Shown: positions 14,020-14,882 of the stretch, in pieces
How the letters are laid out: every line of letters begins with the position of its first letter
Numbering within the stretch: the first letter of the stretch is position 1
Assembly: GCA_020697375.1 (NCBI GenBank)
Contig: JAJFBJ010000109.1
Span: forward strand, 1-14,882
Source of the DNA: Nitrospira sp.
Lineage (GTDB): Bacteria > Nitrospirota > Nitrospiria > Nitrospirales > Nitrospiraceae
DNA length: 14,882 nucleotides
Direction of reading: 5' to 3'
Program-made: the position numbers and the translations under genes
The notes under the pieces: model-generated
Database searches by the model: none
What the model was told of the DNA's origin: nothing
What the model saw: only the letters and a program-made list of their open reading frames with translations

Positions 14020-14181
14020 CTACGGGTGAGCCTTGCTCGCCCGGCGAAGGATGTCCTCAGCCTGTCTGATGCAACGATCCTTCTCGTCACATTCCTCCCG
14101 TATCTGTTGAGCAGTCTTTTTGAGACGAGTGATAACCTTGCCTAACTGCGGGTCGTATACGCGTTCGCCTTCGGTGGACAT
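14020..14181 (-). CDS. 53-residue charged helical protein
   Basis: The frame reads MSTEGERVYDPQLGKVITRL, then KKTAQQIREECDEKDRCIRQ and AEDILRRASKAHP. AGAGG lies about eight bases before the ATG. The charged pattern and regular hydrophobic spacing indicate one long helix or coiled coil, with two cysteines (C31, C37). It is upstream of the hybrid kinase on the same strand, 175 bases away, so co-transcription is possible. No family is recognised. The clear start signal and protein-like composition make it more credible than other small frames here. Confidence 0.55.
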   Translation of the reverse strand: MSTEGERVYDPQLGKVITRLKKTAQQIREECDEKDRCIRQAEDILRRASKAHP

Positions 14182-14252
14182 GCTTTCTACCTCTGTTAGG
14201 AGATCATCCGACAGCCTGGCCTTTCAGCGCTTCTAGATTATCCGGATCGTGC

Positions 14253-14330
14253 TCACTGGGGCCATAAGGTTCTGAGAAGCACGAATGTCCCAGAGCACAA
14301 GATCACGATGAGGACTACGAGAGTGTTCAT
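14253..14330 (-). CDS. Possible 25-residue membrane peptide
   Basis: The frame reads MNTLVVLIVILCSGTFVLLR, then TLWPQ. It is almost entirely one hydrophobic membrane-spanning helix with an Arg-Trp end. AAAGGAG lies eight bases before the ATG, a strong site for so short a frame. Tiny single-span peptides often regulate membrane kinases or transporters. It is the first of three co-directional frames (25 codons, 53 codons, hybrid kinase), which invites but does not prove a functional link. Confidence 0.5.
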   Translation of the reverse strand: MNTLVVLIVILCSGTFVLLRTLWPQ

Positions 14331-14531
14331 GTTGGTCTGCTCCTTTCAGTTGCTATCCCATTAGATGAGCAACAAGCGTACCGTGAACCCGCCCGCCATC
14401 AGCGTCGTAATTTTGAGATGGGTCACCTGTGATTTCAGGGGTTTCGGTGTGATGGGGCCGCGATGAAATTTTCTGCTGCTTGAAGGAGGGGTATCGAAAG
14501 CGATACAGGGCGTATTGAAATGTGATCCGTG
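14331..14531. other. Probable promoter region of the minus-strand cluster
   Basis: It holds GTTGCT/AGCAAC arms (about 14350-14374) just upstream of the membrane peptide and a perfect GTATCG-AAAG-CGATAC hairpin at 14491-14506. There is no gene-like frame. Confidence 0.4.
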
Positions 14532-14722
14532 CCAGACCTTGGGGCCAAATGCAGGGAGGTCAATTATGATAGTCAGCTCAATCTTGGCAACGCTGAGATT
14601 CGTCTGATCCCGAAACAGCCTTTTTTGATTTTTCGGAAAAAATCGAGAGCCCTAACACGCGGGTCCCATGTATGCCTGTTCGGTGTAGATGGAAGGCCGC
14701 GCAAGGCTCCCCCCCGGGGGCA
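14532..14722 (+). repeat. Structured intergenic repeat, copy 5 of 5, with extended 5' flank
   Basis: The core (about 14618-14722) is the clearest copy: hairpin GATTTTT-CGG-AAAAAATC region, CCC-TAACACGC-GGG stem, CATGTATGCCTGTTCGG block, then AAGGCCGCGCAAGGCTCCCC and a CCCCCGGGGG palindrome. The flank 14532-14630 matches the flank of copy 3 (4901-4998), including a 21-base identity at 14604-14624. It encodes IRLIPKQPF in one frame, like the toxin tail there, so it may be the last remnant of another DUF5615 gene. Confidence 0.75.
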
Positions 14723-14882
14723 GAGAAGTGGGTGAGCGGTTGGCGAAGGGGAGAAGAGGTGTTAGCCGTTCACCACGACCGCAAAAAAATATTAAAATCA
14801 TTACGACGAAAGGGTAAGTCACGCTGCGCGGCCCCGTCACATCCGCGAAAGAGTGGGCGAATATTGGGAAGAAGCTCAGGCA
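14723..14882. other. Window end, no supported gene
   Basis: A plus-strand frame from GTG 14732 stays open to the window edge (50 codons, Arg/Lys-rich). It could be the start of a gene continuing outside, but there is no clear ribosome binding site and no recognisable domain. Confidence 0.25.

Noticed and set aside
149..14722. c-di-GMP, cobalamin or other known riboswitch for the repeat family
   Set aside because: The conserved cores of those classes are absent, and copies are not consistently upstream of a gene on the same strand.
1..14882. CRISPR array or insertion sequence transposase
   Set aside because: No regularly spaced short repeats and no DDE, HUH or recombinase motifs were found in any frame.

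Overview
The window looks like an accessory, signalling-rich stretch of a bacterial chromosome. GC content is moderately high, most genes are short, and several small protein families resemble ones I associate with Nitrospira-type bacteria (Nitrospirota). The taxon is an inference from protein style; there is no rRNA or complete marker gene to prove it.

Layout, left to right. Positions 1-90 hold the end of a small zinc-ribbon-like gene. The first copy of a structured repeat follows (149-250), then about 0.8 kb with no convincing gene. Next come an RRM-type RNA-binding protein (1049-1336), a 76-residue protein of unknown role and a small exported two-cysteine protein (1890-2177). On the minus strand lie a Crp/Fnr regulator (2591-3244) and a receiver-only response regulator (3470-3904). 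Repeat copy 2 (4128-4232), the 3' half of a tRNA-Thr (4395-4439) and a decayed DUF433/DUF5615 toxin-antitoxin pair (4472 to about 4990) follow, ending in repeat copy 3. A second receiver-only protein (5159-5584, minus) faces a small winged-helix-like gene. A plus-strand run then holds a paralogue of the exported protein, a CsbD-like protein and two more small genes (6137-7534).

The right half holds a GAF histidine kinase (7929-9248, minus), a zinc-ribbon-like gene, a second Crp/Fnr paralogue (10051-10704, plus), a frameshifted helical-protein gene ending at 11524, and repeat copy 4. A 722-residue hybrid kinase (11676-13844, minus) follows. It may be preceded by two tiny co-directional genes of 53 and 25 codons. 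Repeat copy 5 (about 14532-14722) closes the window.

How it fits together: two kinases, two lone receivers, one attached receiver and two Crp-type regulators suggest a regulatory cluster, but partners cannot be assigned from sequence alone. The small exported and CsbD-like proteins look like stress or envelope functions. The tRNA fragment, broken toxin-antitoxin pair, broken 11.3-kb gene and five same-orientation repeats indicate past integration and decay.

The most unusual signals are the five-copy structured repeat and the duplicated exported-protein module, whose upstream dyad is conserved with a compensatory base change.
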